The notes under the pieces were generated by a model. That model did not search any database. It saw only the letters and a program-made list of their open reading frames with translations, and was not told the origin of the DNA. This document shows positions 1-7,027 of a stretch of DNA of 27,199 bases, one piece after another; position 1 is the stretch's first letter; each line of letters opens with the position of its first letter. A program made the position numbers and the translations under genes. Origin of the DNA: Paracoccaceae bacterium (GTDB lineage: Bacteria; Pseudomonadota; Alphaproteobacteria; Rhodobacterales; Rhodobacteraceae). The stretch is from the NCBI GenBank assembly GCA_007131945.1, contig SLPP01000011.1, positions 1 through 27,199 on the forward strand, read 5' to 3'.

Positions 1-1
1 C

Positions 2-1078
2 GCGCGCGCGGGGCTGTCGCGGTCGCTCTTCGACCTGATCAACGGCTTCTTCGGCCATCTGCGCGGCGGGCTCGCCGTCTCGTCGGTGGGCGCGAGCGCG
101 ATGTTCGGCGCCATCTGCGGCTCGTCGCTGGCCACCGTCGCCACCATCGGCCGCGTCGCCATGCCCGAGATGCGCCGCTACCGCTACGACGACTCGCTTT
201 CCGCCGCGGCGGTGGCGGCGGGCGGCACGCTGGGGGTGCTGATCCCGCCCTCGATCCTGCTGGTGATCTACGGGCTGCTCACGCAGACCTCGATCGGCCA
301 GCTGTTCATCGCCGCGATCATCCCGGGGCTTCTCGGCGCGCTCCTCTACGGGCTTGCCATCGTCCTGCGCGTGCGCCTGCGCCCCGAGCTTGCGCCACCG
401 GCCGCACGCACGCCCTGGGTCGAGCGGCTGCGGCTCTTCCGCGGGGTCTGGCCGGTGCTCGCGCTCTTCGCGGCGGTGATCGGCGGCATCTACGCCGGCT
501 GGTTCTCGCCGACCGAGGCGGCGGCCGTCGGCGCGACCGGCGCCTTCCTGCTGGCGCTGGCCTCGGGGCGGCTCGACCGCGCGACACTGCGCGACGCGCT
601 GCGCGAGACCGCGGGGCTGACGGGGATGATCTTCTTCATCCTGATCGGTGCGGCGCTGTTCAACAACTTCCTCGAGGCGACCGGCCTGCCGCGGCAGCTG
701 GTCCTGTGGATCGAGGCCTCGCCGCTGACGCCGACCACGGTGCTGATCCTGATCCTCGTCTTCTACGTCATCCTCGGCTGCTTCATGGACTCGATGTCGA
801 TGATCCTGCTGACGGTGCCTCTCCTGGCCCCGGTGGCGCTCGGGCTCGGCATCGACATGGTCTGGTTCGGCATCCTCGTCGTGACCGTCGCCGAGGTCGG
901 GCTGATCACGCCGCCGGTGGGGATGAACCTCTTCGTCGTGCAGGCCACGGTGAAGGATCTCAAGCTCGCCCGCGTCGTGCGCGGCATCTTTCCCTTCATC
1001 GCCGCCGACCTGGTGCGACTGGTGCTGCTCCTCGCCTTCCCGGCGCTCGCGCTCTGGCTGCCGGCGCGGATGTTCTGA
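2..1078 (+). CDS. TRAP transporter large permease (DctM), 5' end missing
   Basis: Inner-membrane channel subunit of a tripartite ATP-independent periplasmic transporter, which uses an ion gradient to take up carboxylates or sulfonates delivered by a binding protein. The reading frame is open from the window edge, so the N-terminus lies outside. The visible part is typical of the DctM family: a GAICGSSLATVATIG segment, then GGTLGVLIPPSI, then FMDSMSMILLTVPLL and EVGLITPPVGMNLFV near the C-terminus. About nine hydrophobic segments are visible. The gene ends with TGA at 1076-1078. Its small permease and binding protein must lie upstream, so it is unlikely to belong to the TRAP gene that begins at 26383. 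The substrate cannot be told from this fragment. Confidence 0.93.
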   Translation, partial: ARAGLSRSLFDLINGFFGHLRGGLAVSSVGASAMFGAICGSSLATVATIGRVAMPEMRRYRYDDSLSAAAVAAGGTLGVLIPPSILLVIYGLLTQTSIGQLFIAAIIPGLLGALLYGLAIVLRVRLRPELAPPAARTPWVERLRLFRGVWPVLALFAAVIGGIYAGWFSPTEAAAVGATGAFLLALASGRLDRATLRDALRETAGLTGMIFFILIGAALFNNFLEATGLPRQLVLWIEASPLTPTTVLILILVFYVILGCFMDSMSMILLTVPLLAPVALGLGIDMVWFGILVVTVAEVGLITPPVGMNLFVVQATVKDLKLARVVRGIFPFIAADLVRLVLLLAFPALALWLPARMF

Positions 1079-1087
1079 TCCGCGGGC

Positions 1088-1111
1088 CCTGGCAACGCAA
1101 CCCTTGCCGGG
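1088..1111 (+). terminator. Possible stem-loop terminator after dctM
   Basis: CCTGGCAA and TTGCCGGG form an 8-bp stem with one T-G pair around an 8-nt loop, 10 nt after the dctM stop. No T-run follows, so this may be a 3'-end stabiliser and not a true intrinsic terminator. Confidence 0.35.
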
Positions 1112-1200
1112 GGACATGGTCACGGCTGGCTGTCCGGGCGAACGGCTGGACTCGCCCCCGGATCGCAAGGTCGACCCGATCCCGTCAATTGCGCGCCGGG

Positions 1201-1225
1201 GGAACTGAACGGAGAGTTGCGGGTT
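1201..1225 (+). promoter_or_regulatory. Near-consensus EcfG (general stress sigma) promoter before ctaG
   Basis: GGAAC at 1201-1205, a 16-bp spacer and GGTT at 1222-1225 differ from GGAAC-N16-CGTT by one base in the -10 element. It ends 51 bp before the ctaG start. Four perfect matches elsewhere in the window show that this sigma factor operates here. The remaining bases of 1079-1276 show no other clear signal. Confidence 0.35.
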
Positions 1226-1276
1226 CTCCTCGGGAAGAGATCCTGGCATCCGCCGAACGGCAGGACGAGCGCAAGC

Positions 1277-2029
1277 ATGCAGAACTACGAGACGGCCCGC
1301 CTCGACCCCTATTGCGGCCCCGCCCCCGCTCCGGGCGAACTCTACGCGGCCTGGAACCTCGATCCGGTCCTGATCGGCGCTCTCTCGCTTGCGAGCCTGG
1401 CCGGATATGCGCAACTCCACCGCAGCCATGCAGGACCGTTGCGCCGGACGGGATTGAGTGCGGCCGCGCTCCTTGCCTTCCTCGCCTTCGTCTCGCCGCT
1501 TTGCGCGCTCACCACGGCGCTTTTCGCCGCGCGCGGCCTGCACCACCTCATCCTGATCGGCCTGCTCGCCCCGGCGCTCGCGGTGGCGATCCCGGCGCCG
1601 AAGCGCGCCGGCGCGGCCGGGTTCCTCGCGCTCTCGGCCGCCCTCTGGGCCTGGCACGTGCCCTCGGTCTATGCCGCCGCCTGGGACAGCGCCGCGGTCT
1701 ACTGGCTGATGCAGGCGGCGCTCCTGCTGCCCGCCTGGGCGTTCTGGAGCGCGGTGCTGAGCGCGCGGCGCGACCTCGAGGCCGGCATGGCGGCGAGCCT
1801 GCAGGTCGCCGCGATCGCCGGGCAGATGGGGCTGATCGGGGCGATCCTGACCTTCGCCCCACGCCCGATCTATGCCGAGCATCTGGCGTTGACGGAAGTC
1901 TTCGGGCTGTCGCCGCTTGCCGATCAGCAGCTCGCCGGGCTGGTCATGTGGGTCCCGGGCATGCTGCCGATGGCGCTGGTCGCGTTCTGGATCCTGCGCG
2001 CGGCCTGGCTGCGCGAGGCGCGGGCATGA
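1277..2029 (+). CDS. ctaG: Cytochrome c oxidase assembly factor, caa3_CtaG family
   Basis: Polytopic membrane protein of 250 residues of the caa3-type CtaG family, which supports assembly of the copper centres of heme-copper oxidases. Around seven hydrophobic segments follow an N-terminal CGPAPAPGELYAAWNLDP stretch typical of the family. Histidines that could bind copper are visible in RGLHHLILIG and LWAWHVPSVY, and the C-terminal helix carries MWVPGMLPMAL. I chose the ATG at 1277 because family proteins begin just before this Pro-rich segment. An in-frame GTG at 1217 would add 20 atypical residues. The ribosome-binding site is weak. The stop overlaps the next start (ATGA, 2026-2029), so the two genes are probably translationally coupled and head the oxidase operon. 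Confidence 0.85.
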   Translation: MQNYETARLDPYCGPAPAPGELYAAWNLDPVLIGALSLASLAGYAQLHRSHAGPLRRTGLSAAALLAFLAFVSPLCALTTALFAARGLHHLILIGLLAPALAVAIPAPKRAGAAGFLALSAALWAWHVPSVYAAAWDSAAVYWLMQAALLLPAWAFWSAVLSARRDLEAGMAASLQVAAIAGQMGLIGAILTFAPRPIYAEHLALTEVFGLSPLADQQLAGLVMWVPGMLPMALVAFWILRAAWLREARA

Positions 2030-2532
2030 TCGCGCTGATGAAGGCGCTGCACATCGCCGCGCTCGCCGTCTGGTGCGCCGGGCTGGTCGCGCTGCCGGTG
2101 ATCATGCAGCACTACGGGCGCGGGGCGCGCGTGCGCAGCGCGGCCGGTTTCGCCGAGTTCCGCCTGCTCAGCCATCGCGGCTACACGCGGGTGGTCACGC
2201 CCGCCGCGGTGATCGCCATCGCCGCAGGAACGGCGCTGATCTTCATGGTCGAGATCCGCGAGCCTTGGCTGATGGCGAAACTGGCGGCGGTGGCGGGCAT
2301 GGTGCTCGTGCATACCTGGCTCGGCCATCTGATTGCGCAGGCCGGAGAGCATCGGGGCGGCTACCGCCTTCCCTCCACACTGCCGGCGCTTCTTTCGGTG
2401 CTGCCGCTGATGGGCCTCGTTCTCTGGCTGGTCCTGGCCAAGCCCGACCTCGCGCCGCTGGCCGATCTTCTGCCCGACTGGCTGCGTCAGCCGCGCGGGC
2501 GGGAACTGCCGTCGGTGCTGGTGCCGATCTGA
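2026..2532 (+). CDS. CopD/HemJ-like four-helix membrane protein
   Basis: Membrane protein of 168 residues with four hydrophobic segments, coupled to ctaG by an ATGA overlap. The first helix, MKALHIAALAVWCAGLVALP, has the His and W-x-AG-x-x-x-LP pattern shared by CopD-type copper proteins and by HemJ (UPF0093). Conserved-looking Arg/His residues follow in LLSHRGYTRV. Beside CtaG and oxidase genes, a part in copper or heme supply to the oxidase is likely but inferred. The last 46 bp overlap the 3' end of the convergent DUF2231 gene. A HemJ function cannot be excluded, but protoporphyrinogen oxidase HemJ normally has a longer conserved core. Confidence 0.7.
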   Translation: MIALMKALHIAALAVWCAGLVALPVIMQHYGRGARVRSAAGFAEFRLLSHRGYTRVVTPAAVIAIAAGTALIFMVEIREPWLMAKLAAVAGMVLVHTWLGHLIAQAGEHRGGYRLPSTLPALLSVLPLMGLVLWLVLAKPDLAPLADLLPDWLRQPRGRELPSVLVPI

Positions 2533-3017
2533 TAGTCGAAGACGAGCTTGCCGCCATGCCATCCCGTGATCGCCGTCATTCCCGCCGCCAGCACCGACAG
2601 CAGAAGCCCCGTCGGCAGCACCGCCGCTTCCGGCGCGCCGATGCGCAGCACCCAGTTGGCGCCGAGGATCGAGAGCAGCATCACCGCGAGCACGAAATGC
2701 GTCCAGCTGGCCGAGCGGTTGCGGATGCCCGGCACGATCAGAAGCTCAACCGTCCCGGTGATCCCCGCGATAACCCCCATGAGGAACGCGCCGAAAGCCG
2801 CCCAGCCCGCCGCCCGCGCCCAGAAGCCGTCGCCCGTCCACCAGAAAAGGAGATCCGCCCCCAGGACGCTCATCGTCAGCGCGATCGGGAAGGCGACCAG
2901 CATCGCGTGCAGCGGATGACCGGCGATGGCGACGCGCGATTCGGTGGGGAACAGCGCCCGGTTCTCCTCCACCGGGTCGGTGAAGCGGGTCTCGTCGTCG
3001 TGCTCCGTCGTGCCCAC
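2487..3017 (-). CDS. DUF2231-family membrane protein
   Basis: Membrane protein of 176 residues with four predicted helices and the DUF2231 signature VAIAGHPLHAMLVAFPIAL near residue 30, which places a possible heme- or metal-binding His pair at the membrane face. The GTG start at 3017 is favoured by an AGGAGG ribosome-binding site 7 nt upstream on this strand. Longer upstream frames have shadow-type composition. The gene sits opposite the oxidase operon: its 3' end overlaps the CopD-like gene by 46 bp, and its start abuts or overlaps the subunit II gene. DUF2231 proteins often neighbour respiratory oxidase genes, but their role is not established. Here the antisense arrangement could couple its expression inversely to the oxidase. 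Confidence 0.82.
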   Translation of the reverse strand: MGTTEHDDETRFTDPVEENRALFPTESRVAIAGHPLHAMLVAFPIALTMSVLGADLLFWWTGDGFWARAAGWAAFGAFLMGVIAGITGTVELLIVPGIRNRSASWTHFVLAVMLLSILGANWVLRIGAPEAAVLPTGLLLSVLAAGMTAITGWHGGKLVFDYQIGTSTDGSSRPRG

Positions 3018-3713
3018 GATCGGCCTCCTGCTTTCGGTTCTCGCTGGATCAAGCCGCTGGTCCCGCTTTCGGTTCCCGTTCCTCTTGCCGGTTGCGACGG
3101 CCCGCTCTCGACGCTCGCGCCCGCCGGGCCGGTGGCGCGCGAGATCGCCTGGCTCTGGTGGGCGATGCTCGGCGGCGCGACGGCGCTGACCGCGCTGGTG
3201 CTCGTGCTTCTGGCGATGGCCTTCGGCCCGCCCCGCGCGGTGCGCCCGCGCCGATGGACCCACGGGCTGGGCCTGTGGCTGTCGATGGCGGTGCTCGGCA
3301 CCACGCTCGCCGGCGGGTTGTGGGTCGGCGAGCGCATCCTGCCCCGCGACGACGGCGCGATCGAGGTCCGGGCACATGCGCGGCAATGGCACTGGGAATT
3401 CACCCATCCCGGCCCCGAGGGCCCGGTGACCATCCGCGACGAACTGACCATCCCGGCGGGCATGCCGGTCGACATCCTGATCACCGCCGAGGACGTGATC
3501 CATTCCTTCTGGGTGCCGCAGCTCGGCGGCAAGACCGACGCGATCCCGGGCCGCACCAACCGGCTGCGGCTGACGGCCGATGCGCCGGGCCGGCTGCGCG
3601 GGATCTGCGCCGAGTTCTGCGGCCTCGGCCATGCCGGCATGCGCTTCGATGTCCGCGTCGTCCCGGCCGCGGACTGGCCCGCCGCCCTGATCGCCGAGGA
3701 GGCGTCCGAATGA
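3000..3713 (+). CDS. Cytochrome c oxidase subunit II, lipoprotein type
   Basis: Electron-entry subunit of a heme-copper oxidase. A lipobox (PLAGC, Cys codon 3093-3095) is followed by GPLSTLAPAGPVA, two membrane helices and a cupredoxin domain. The CuA ligand set is complete: the His in VIHSFWVP, then CAEFCGLGHAGM with the C-x3-C-x3-H-x2-M spacing. The start is uncertain. No ATG lies upstream of the lipobox in frame. The GTG at 3000 gives a 31-residue leader with arginines and overlaps the divergent DUF2231 start; a rare start nearer the lipobox is possible. The gene ends in an ATGA overlap with subunit I. The lipobox implies processing by signal peptidase II and a lipid anchor. Confidence 0.85.
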   Translation: MLRRAHDRPPAFGSRWIKPLVPLSVPVPLAGCDGPLSTLAPAGPVAREIAWLWWAMLGGATALTALVLVLLAMAFGPPRAVRPRRWTHGLGLWLSMAVLGTTLAGGLWVGERILPRDDGAIEVRAHARQWHWEFTHPGPEGPVTIRDELTIPAGMPVDILITAEDVIHSFWVPQLGGKTDAIPGRTNRLRLTADAPGRLRGICAEFCGLGHAGMRFDVRVVPAADWPAALIAEEASE

Positions 3714-6274
3714 CCGACGCCACCGCCGACCGGACCCCCGCCGAGGCACGGGCCGAAACGCTCGCCATCCCCGCGAATCCGCCGCAACGGGCGCTGGCGC
3801 TGCATCGCGCGCTCGACCGCGTCTGGCGCAACGACCGCGGCTGGTGGGGCCAGGTCACCGCCGTCAACCACACCACGCTCGGCCTGCGCTTCATGGGCAC
3901 CGCGCTCGTCTTCTTCGCCATCGGCGGGGTGCTCGCGATGCTCGTCCGCACCCAGCTCGCGACGCCCGGCGGCGCCTTCCTCGACACCGAGCTCTACAAC
4001 CAGATCTTCACGATGCACGGCAGCATCATGATGTTCCTCTTCGCCATCCCGATGCTGGAAGGGCTGGGCATCTACCTGCTGCCGAAGATGCTGGGCACGC
4101 GCGACCTGGCCTTCCCGCGGCTCACCGCGCTCGGCTACTGGTGCTACCTGTTCGGCGGGCTGATCCTGCTCGCCGCGCTCCTCTTCGGGGTCGCGCCGCG
4201 CGACGGCTGGTTCATGTACACGCCGCTTTCTGGCGCCACCCATTCGCCCGGGATCAACGCCGATGTCTGGCTCCTCGGCATCACCTTCGTCGAGATCTCG
4301 GCGCTCTGCGCGGCGGTCGAGATCACCGTGACCATCCTGCGCCAGCGCGCGCCGGGGATGCGGCTGACCGAGATGCCGCTCTTCGCCTGGTACATGCTCG
4401 GCACCAGCGCCATGATGCTGGTGGGCTTTCCGCCGCTGATCCTCGCCTCGGTGCTGCTCGAGATCGAGCGCGCCTTCGACTGGCCCTTCTTCGAGGTTGC
4501 CCGCGGCGGCGACCCGCTCCTCTGGCAGCACCTCTTCTGGCTCTTCGGCCATCCCGAGGTCTACATCATATTCCTGCCCGCCGCCGGGGCGCTTTCGACC
4601 ATCATCCCGGTCATGTGCCGCACCGAGATCCTCGGCTACGGCGCCATCGTCGCGGCGATCCTGGCGCTGGTGTTCCTGTCCTTCGGGCTCTGGGTGCACC
4701 ACATGTTCACGGTCGGCATTCCGCACATGGCGCTCGCCTTCTTCTCCGCGGCCTCGCTTCTGGTCGCGGTGCCGACGGCGGTGCAGGTCTTCGCCTGGAT
4801 CGGCACGATGTGGAAGGGCCGGCCCGAACTGCACCTGCCGATGTATCACATCCTCGGCTTCTTCCTGACCTTCGTCATGGGCGGGCTCACCGGCGTCATG
4901 CTCGCGGTGGTGCCGTTCAACTGGCAGGCGCATGACACCGCCTTCGTCACCGCGCATCTGCATTACGTGCTGATCGGCGGCTTCGTCTTTCCGATGATGG
5001 CGGCGGCCGCCTGGTGGATGCCGCTGGTGAGCGGGCGCGCGCGCATCCGGAGCTTGGGCGAGGCCGCCTTCTGGCTCATCCTCGTCGGCTTTCACGGCAC
5101 GTTCTTCCTGATGCACCTGACCGGGCTTCTGGGCATGCCGCGGCGGATCGACGTCTATCCGGACAATCCCGAATGGATCTGGCTGAACCTGACCTCCTCG
5201 GTCTTCGGCTTCGTGATGACGATCGGCTTCGCGCTCTTCGCGCTCGATCTCGTCCTGCAGGCCGTGATGGGCCAGCGCAGCCGCCGCGATCCCTGGCGCG
5301 CGCCGACGCTGGACTGGAGCCTTGCGCTGCCCACGCCCAGCTACACCTTCGCCTCGATCCCCGGCCCGCGGCAGCTCGACCGGCCGGCCGGCGCGGTGGC
5401 GCTGCCGCTCGCCCGCGGCGAAGGGCTCCTGCCGGGCGCGCCGCGCCCGCGGCGCGAGCTTCTGGTCACGACCGTCGGCGATGCGCGACCGGACCACGTC
5501 GCGCTTCTGCCGGGCAACAGCGCGCTGCCGCTGGCGGTCGCGGCCGCGATCGGCTCCTTCGTGCTTCTGATGCTGGCGGGGTTCTACGCGCTCACCCCGC
5601 TGTCGCTGGTTCTGGTCGCCGTGCTGGTCTGGTGCTGGGGGCGCGGACTGGTGCGGCAGGGCGATGCCGCGCCCGTCGAGGTCGCGCCGGGCCTCTCGCT
5701 GCCGGTGCAGACTGCGCGGCGCCGGACCCTCGGCTGGAGCGGCAATCTCTGCCTGCTCCTCGCCAACGGCACGTTCTTCGCGTCGCTGATCTTCGGCGTC
5801 GGGTTTCTCTCCCTCGTCGCGCCAGGCTGGCCGGCTCCGCCAGCGCGCGCGGCCGATGCCGGAGCGGCGGGATGGGTCGTCGTGGCGCTGCTGGCGCTAC
5901 TCGTTGCGGCGATCTGTGCCCGCCTGGCCGACGCCCGACAGCGAAACGGCCATGTGTCGGGCCGCCCGGCGCTGGCGGGCGTCGCCGGCAATGCCGTCGC
6001 GCTCGTCGCCATCGCGGCGCTGGCGCTCCTTCACATGGACGACCCGACGCAGCACGCGCGTGACGCGCTGCGCGGCGTCCTGGCGGGCTACGCGGCGCTG
6101 CACGCGCTGACCGCCGGCGGCCTCGCCGCCTTCGCCTGGCAGCAGCTCCGCCGGGGCGAGATCGCAACCCGTCACGGCGGGGCACTGCCGACCTGGCGGC
6201 TCTGGCAGGATTTCGCCGCCGCCACGGCGCTGATCGGCGCGGCGCTGGTCATCGGGCAGGAGGCGCTGGGATGA
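3710..6274 (+). CDS. Cytochrome c oxidase subunit I fused to a subunit III-like domain
   Basis: Catalytic subunit (854 residues) that reduces oxygen at a heme-CuB centre. The start has a GAGGAGG ribosome-binding site and an ATGA overlap with subunit II. Residues 1-545 are subunit I: low-spin heme ligands His103 and His418, CuB ligands His281, His330 and His331, heme a3 ligand His416, the cross-linking Tyr285 and the gating Glu283 (GHPEVY). The D-pathway Asp132 is kept, but the K-pathway Lys is replaced by Gln359. After a Pro-rich linker, residues 600-854 form about seven helices resembling a degenerate subunit III, with LWQDFAAAT in place of the usual YWHFVD-type motif. The fusion recalls alternative oxidases of the CoxMNOP kind, but the exact subfamily is unconfirmed. 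Confidence 0.9.
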   Translation: MTDATADRTPAEARAETLAIPANPPQRALALHRALDRVWRNDRGWWGQVTAVNHTTLGLRFMGTALVFFAIGGVLAMLVRTQLATPGGAFLDTELYNQIFTMHGSIMMFLFAIPMLEGLGIYLLPKMLGTRDLAFPRLTALGYWCYLFGGLILLAALLFGVAPRDGWFMYTPLSGATHSPGINADVWLLGITFVEISALCAAVEITVTILRQRAPGMRLTEMPLFAWYMLGTSAMMLVGFPPLILASVLLEIERAFDWPFFEVARGGDPLLWQHLFWLFGHPEVYIIFLPAAGALSTIIPVMCRTEILGYGAIVAAILALVFLSFGLWVHHMFTVGIPHMALAFFSAASLLVAVPTAVQVFAWIGTMWKGRPELHLPMYHILGFFLTFVMGGLTGVMLAVVPFNWQAHDTAFVTAHLHYVLIGGFVFPMMAAAAWWMPLVSGRARIRSLGEAAFWLILVGFHGTFFLMHLTGLLGMPRRIDVYPDNPEWIWLNLTSSVFGFVMTIGFALFALDLVLQAVMGQRSRRDPWRAPTLDWSLALPTPSYTFASIPGPRQLDRPAGAVALPLARGEGLLPGAPRPRRELLVTTVGDARPDHVALLPGNSALPLAVAAAIGSFVLLMLAGFYALTPLSLVLVAVLVWCWGRGLVRQGDAAPVEVAPGLSLPVQTARRRTLGWSGNLCLLLANGTFFASLIFGVGFLSLVAPGWPAPPARAADAGAAGWVVVALLALLVAAICARLADARQRNGHVSGRPALAGVAGNAVALVAIAALALLHMDDPTQHARDALRGVLAGYAALHALTAGGLAAFAWQQLRRGEIATRHGGALPTWRLWQDFAAATALIGAALVIGQEALG

Positions 6275-6591
6275 GGTGGCTCGGCCTCTCGCTCGCCGGG
6301 CCGGCGATCTGGGCCGCCGGCTTCACGCTCGTCTACGCGCTGCATGGCGCGGGTTGCGCTCAGGGTTGGACCGACATCGCGGTGGCGGGCGCCGTCAGCC
6401 TGCACGCGCTCCTTCTGTGGTCCGCCTGGCTTGCCACGCTGGCGGCCGGAGGGCTGCTGCTCGCCCGGCTCCTGGCAGCCGCGCCGAAGGCCCCCGGGCT
6501 CGTCCGCGCGCTGCCCCGCGCCGGCGCCTGGATCGGGCTCGGCGCCACCGCCTTCACCCTCCTGCCGGTCGCGCTCGCCACGAGTTGCTGA
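6271..6591 (+). CDS. Small membrane protein of the oxidase operon
   Basis: Protein of 106 residues with three hydrophobic segments. It starts in an ATGA overlap with the subunit I/III gene, so it is translated with it. I do not recognise a named family. The sequence has two cysteines, one after the first helix (HGAGCAQGW) and one as the last residue, and a central LHALLLWSAWLATLAAGG helix. Position at the operon end suggests an accessory or subunit IV-like component, but this is inference from context only. A 10-bp hairpin follows 15 bp after the stop. Confidence 0.75.
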   Translation: MRWLGLSLAGPAIWAAGFTLVYALHGAGCAQGWTDIAVAGAVSLHALLLWSAWLATLAAGGLLLARLLAAAPKAPGLVRALPRAGAWIGLGATAFTLLPVALATSC

Positions 6592-6605
6592 CGGCAAATG
6601 CAGAA

Positions 6606-6630
6606 CGCCCCGCCGTGATCCGGCGGGGCG
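6606..6630. terminator. Perfect hairpin between convergent oxidase operon and csbD
   Basis: CGCCCCGCCG (6606-6615) and CGGCGGGGCG (6621-6630) pair perfectly around a 5-nt loop. The flanks are T-rich when read on the minus strand (TTCTGCATTTGC). It probably serves as a shared terminator for both converging transcripts. Confidence 0.7.
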
Positions 6631-6669
6631 CTGCGATGTCGCTCCGAATTGGCGGTCAGCCCGGCGGAA

Positions 6670-6867
6670 TCAGGCCTTTTCCGTCCATTCATCGACCTGC
6701 TTCTCGGCCTCGGCCTTGGCGACGCCGTACTTCTCCTGGATCTTGCCGACCAACTGGTCGCGGTTGCCCTCGACCTGCTTCAGATCGTCATCGGTCAGCT
6801 TGCCCCAGCGCTCCTTGGCGCTGCCGGTGAGTTGCGTCCACTTGCCCTTGATCTGGTCCCAGTTCAT
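6670..6867 (-). CDS. CsbD-family stress protein
   Basis: Soluble, highly charged protein of 65 residues that matches the CsbD family end to end: [19 protein letters not shown], then [28 protein letters not shown]. CsbD proteins are strongly stress-induced in many bacteria, but their biochemical role is unknown. GGGAGA lies 7 nt before the ATG. A perfect EcfG promoter (GGAAC-N16-CGTT, 6961-6937 on this strand) lies about 70 bp upstream, so it is very likely a direct target of the sigma factor encoded at 8794-9414. It is separated from the upstream kinase operon by a hairpin at 6986-7016. Confidence 0.93.
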   Translation of the reverse strand: MNWDQIKGKWTQLTGSAKERWGKLTDDDLKQVEGNRDQLVGKIQEKYGVAKAEAEKQVDEWTEKA

Positions 6868-6936
6868 CGATCGTCTCCCTTTGCTGTTTCGCGTCGGCGC
6901 ATGAAACGGCCTACATGTCCGACCGGACAGTCAAAC

Positions 6937-6961
6937 AACGCCGCAGGCCGGGGCGGGTTCC
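6937..6961 (-). promoter_or_regulatory. EcfG-dependent promoter of csbD
   Basis: Read on the minus strand: GGAAC (6961-6957), 16-bp spacer, CGTT (6940-6937). This is a perfect match to the alphaproteobacterial general stress consensus and points to csbD, whose start lies 70 bp downstream. Confidence 0.85.
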
Positions 6962-6985
6962 AGACCTCTGTGCAGAACCCTTCGA

Positions 6986-7016
6986 CACCGGGCGTCGGAT
7001 CGTCCGGCGCCCGGTG
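6986..7016 (-). terminator. Terminator-like stem after the nepR-ecfG-kinase operon
   Basis: A 13-bp stem (CACCGGGCG-TCGG with its complement, one T-G pair) closes a 5-nt loop, 12 bp past the kinase stop on the minus strand. No strong T-run follows. It separates the operon from the csbD promoter. Confidence 0.6.
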
Positions 7017-7027
7017 CAGGCCGCGCT

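Noticed and set aside
706..2025. Long plus-strand frame upstream of and continuous with the CopD-like gene
   Set aside because: The part before 2026 is an out-of-frame reading of dctM and ctaG. Only the section from the ATGA-coupled start at 2026 has hydrophobic helices and family similarity.
2876..5497. An 873-codon open frame on the minus strand opposite oxidase subunits I and II
   Set aside because: It is a shadow frame with composition rich in Arg, His and Glu, no recognisable domain, and it runs against proven oxidase motifs.
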